From Candidatus Melainabacteria bacterium RIFCSPLOWO2_02_FULL_35_15 (GTDB taxonomy: Bacteria > Cyanobacteriota > Vampirovibrionia > 2-02-FULL-35-15), in assembly GCA_001784585.1 (NCBI GenBank), contig MFRN01000023.1, positions 1-32,358 of the forward strand: a DNA stretch of 32,358 nt. The letters are read 5' to 3'. Each line of letters begins with the position of its first letter. The first letter of the stretch is position 1. The notes under the pieces were generated by a model, which did not search any database, was not told the DNA's origin, and worked only from the letters and a program-made list of their open reading frames with translations. Below are positions 31,080 to 32,358 of this stretch, in pieces. Made by a program: the position numbers and the translations under genes.

Positions 31080-32047
31080 AGAAATTTAATATTTTTATTA
31101 TTTTCCTGCTCATTGCTAATTGCTCGTCACCAATTACTGTTTTTGCCGGGAGTACTCCTGTTATACGTCCAAAAATTGGTTTAGCGCTTAGTGGCGGGGG
31201 GGCGCGTGGAGCAGCACATATTGGTGTGCTTAGAGTACTTGAAAGAGAAAATATTCCTGTTGATTATCTGGTAGGTACAAGTGCCGGGGCTTTCATAGCA
31301 GCACTTTATTCAGGCGGAGTCAGTCCGGACGAAATTGAAAAGTATGTTTTATCCGGTGCAATGCAAAAAGTTTATAAAACAAACTTTTCAATTTTTAGAG
31401 CTTTATTTATAAATTTGAATAAAGTAGCCCGTACACTTTTAGGTAAACCTTTTTATGCAGGCTTATATAATGATCATAGATTGCACTACTTTGTAGATCA
31501 GGCCATTGCAAAAAATGATGGTTCAATTGAACTTAATATCCCTTTGCATATAATTGCTGTAGACTTGATTACAGGTTTACCGGTAGTAATTAAATCAGGA
31601 GATGTCGGACTGGCTGTTCAGGCCAGCACTGCAATTCCTACTCTCAGGCAGCCAATACCAATTAACGATCAGCTTCTTGTAGATGGTGGTATTTTAAAAA
31701 ATATTCCTGTAGATGAAGCAAAAAAAATGGGCTCAGACCTGGTAATAGCGATAGACGTAGATGCAAAGCTGGAACAAAGGAGTCTAAGAGATTTCAGATC
31801 TTTTGAAGGAGTTATAACCAGAGTAATTAGCCTTGGACTAAAAGCACAATCAGAACATATTTTAGACAGAGCAGATATTGTTATCAGTCCAAATTTAGGA
31901 AGCATAGGCATTTTAGATTTAGATCCCAAAAGCCTTGCCAAAGCTATTAAATCAGGTGAAGAAGAAGCAGAAAAAATGCTTCCTAAGATAAAAAAGAAAT
32001 TTGAGCAAAAACATTCTTATCTCTCATTAAAGCCAACAAGTAAGTAG
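31076..32047 (+). CDS. Patatin-like phospholipase (RssA/NTE type), exported
   Basis: This 323-residue serine hydrolase has oxyanion-hole GGGARG (40-45), nucleophile Ser69 in GTSAG (67-71), and the catalytic Asp in [16 protein letters not shown] (about 203). It is a Ser-Asp dyad enzyme that cleaves acyl chains from phospholipids. An N-terminal signal peptide ([16 protein letters not shown], then TVFAG) predicts export. C23-type lipidation is not supported, because the residue before that Cys is Asn. It overlaps cysC by 4 nt (ATGA). The C-terminus is Lys-rich. Confidence 0.92.
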   Translation: MKKFNIFIIFLLIANCSSPITVFAGSTPVIRPKIGLALSGGGARGAAHIGVLRVLERENIPVDYLVGTSAGAFIAALYSGGVSPDEIEKYVLSGAMQKVYKTNFSIFRALFINLNKVARTLLGKPFYAGLYNDHRLHYFVDQAIAKNDGSIELNIPLHIIAVDLITGLPVVIKSGDVGLAVQASTAIPTLRQPIPINDQLLVDGGILKNIPVDEAKKMGSDLVIAIDVDAKLEQRSLRDFRSFEGVITRVISLGLKAQSEHILDRADIVISPNLGSIGILDLDPKSLAKAIKSGEEEAEKMLPKIKKKFEQKHSYLSLKPTSK

Positions 32048-32085
32048 ACAAAGCTTAAAGAAAAGCTACCTAATAAGCCCTTACG

Positions 32086-32115
32086 TTAACATAACCTTAA
32101 ACACTAGTCTATATA
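32086..32115 (+). promoter_or_regulatory. Possible promoter of the last gene
   Basis: TTAACA (32086-32091), 18 nt, TATATA (32110-32115), about 20 nt before ATG 32135. Confidence 0.4.
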
Positions 32116-32134
32116 ACCTAAAAAAGGGGAATCA

Positions 32135-32358
32135 ATGTACATCCTAGATATAAATATAGGTAAAATATTCCAGGCTGCAATTGTTTTATTCCGGCAAAAA
32201 GAAAAAACACCCGGGCCCGGGTCTAATGGAACTCAAGATCCACCTGAAACCGATACAGTACAATTTTGTTCGCTTGAGGAACCTGCAATTAGAATCAGTG
32301 AGTCTCAAAGAAGAGTCATTGAGTCTGCAATACTTAGACTATTAGAAAATGAACACAA
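32135..32358 (+). CDS. Start of an unknown protein, cut by the window end
   Basis: The frame opens at ATG 32135 behind AGGGGA and stays open to the edge, giving at least 74 residues: MYILDINIGKIFQAAIVLF, then a Pro/Gly-rich linker (TPGPGSNGTQDPPET) and a helix (SESQRRVIESAILRLLENEH). The linker contains a GC-only palindrome, CCCGGGCCCGGG, at 32210-32221, out of character with the surrounding A+T-rich DNA. I do not recognise the family from this fragment. Confidence 0.6.
   Translation, partial: MYILDINIGKIFQAAIVLFRQKEKTPGPGSNGTQDPPETDTVQFCSLEEPAIRISESQRRVIESAILRLLENEH

Overview
This A+T-rich window is densely packed bacterial chromosome. Several proteins look distinctly cyanobacterial: PurA begins [18 protein letters not shown] and carries the cyanobacterial [10 protein letters not shown] stretch, and MnmA has the cyanobacteria-like GRCC and STPIPC segments. 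The genome also carries heptanucleotide short tandem repeats and GTAGGGGC/GTAGAGA palindromes of the kind seen in filamentous cyanobacteria. No photosynthesis gene is present. LpxI, MsbA-like, LptB and LptF/G proteins imply an LPS-bearing outer membrane. My best inference is a non-photosynthetic relative of Cyanobacteria (Melainabacteria/Vampirovibrionia-like). This rests on remembered family features, not on a search.

Layout. 1-2797: purA, then an overlapping D12-class DNA adenine methylase. 2915-6738: a small unknown gene, then a minus-strand operon of phasin-like protein, UbiB/ABC1 kinase, SSB and a saccharopine dehydrogenase-like enzyme. 6739-8493: a repeat-rich leader, a cell-wall amidase invaded by palindromes, and ruvA. 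8587-15201: thioredoxin, an LPG-synthase-like membrane protein, an MsbA-like exporter, a TetR regulator, fabI, lptB and lptF/G, mostly envelope lipid functions. 15229-18326: mnmA, a Sua5/YciO protein, dtd and lpxI. 18388-19741: an AbiE-type toxin-antitoxin pair bracketed by 26-bp direct repeats. 19723-21277: a di-heme peroxidase and a secreted nuclease whose 5' ends overlap head to head. 21278-21632: a hairpin-rich spacer. 21633-24715: UDP-glucuronate decarboxylase-like SDR, DppA-like aminopeptidase, rplK and rplA. 24722-26377: a decayed PIN toxin with a small partner, a four-cysteine protein and a TPR lipoprotein. 26433-32358: a membrane Fe-S oxidoreductase, a PPDK regulatory protein, an unknown protein, grpE, cysC, a patatin phospholipase and the start of one more gene.

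The genes themselves are mostly housekeeping. The unusual layer is the repeats: at least four families of small palindromic elements sit inside reading frames without breaking them, at the shared 3' ends of convergent genes, and directly in front of start codons. The best candidate for something undescribed is a composite hairpin leader. It consists of a GGATTCA/TGAATCC hairpin, then a hairpin with an invariant CTTGT loop and a variable stem, then ATTATAAAAA and the ATG. It precedes two unrelated genes, at 6714-6837 and 11753-11843, and the loop hairpin recurs at 21308-21328. Other notable points are an ATG-TAA start-stop in frame ahead of rplA, the direct repeats around the AbiE cassette, and several start codons lying within about 10 nt of a -10 box.
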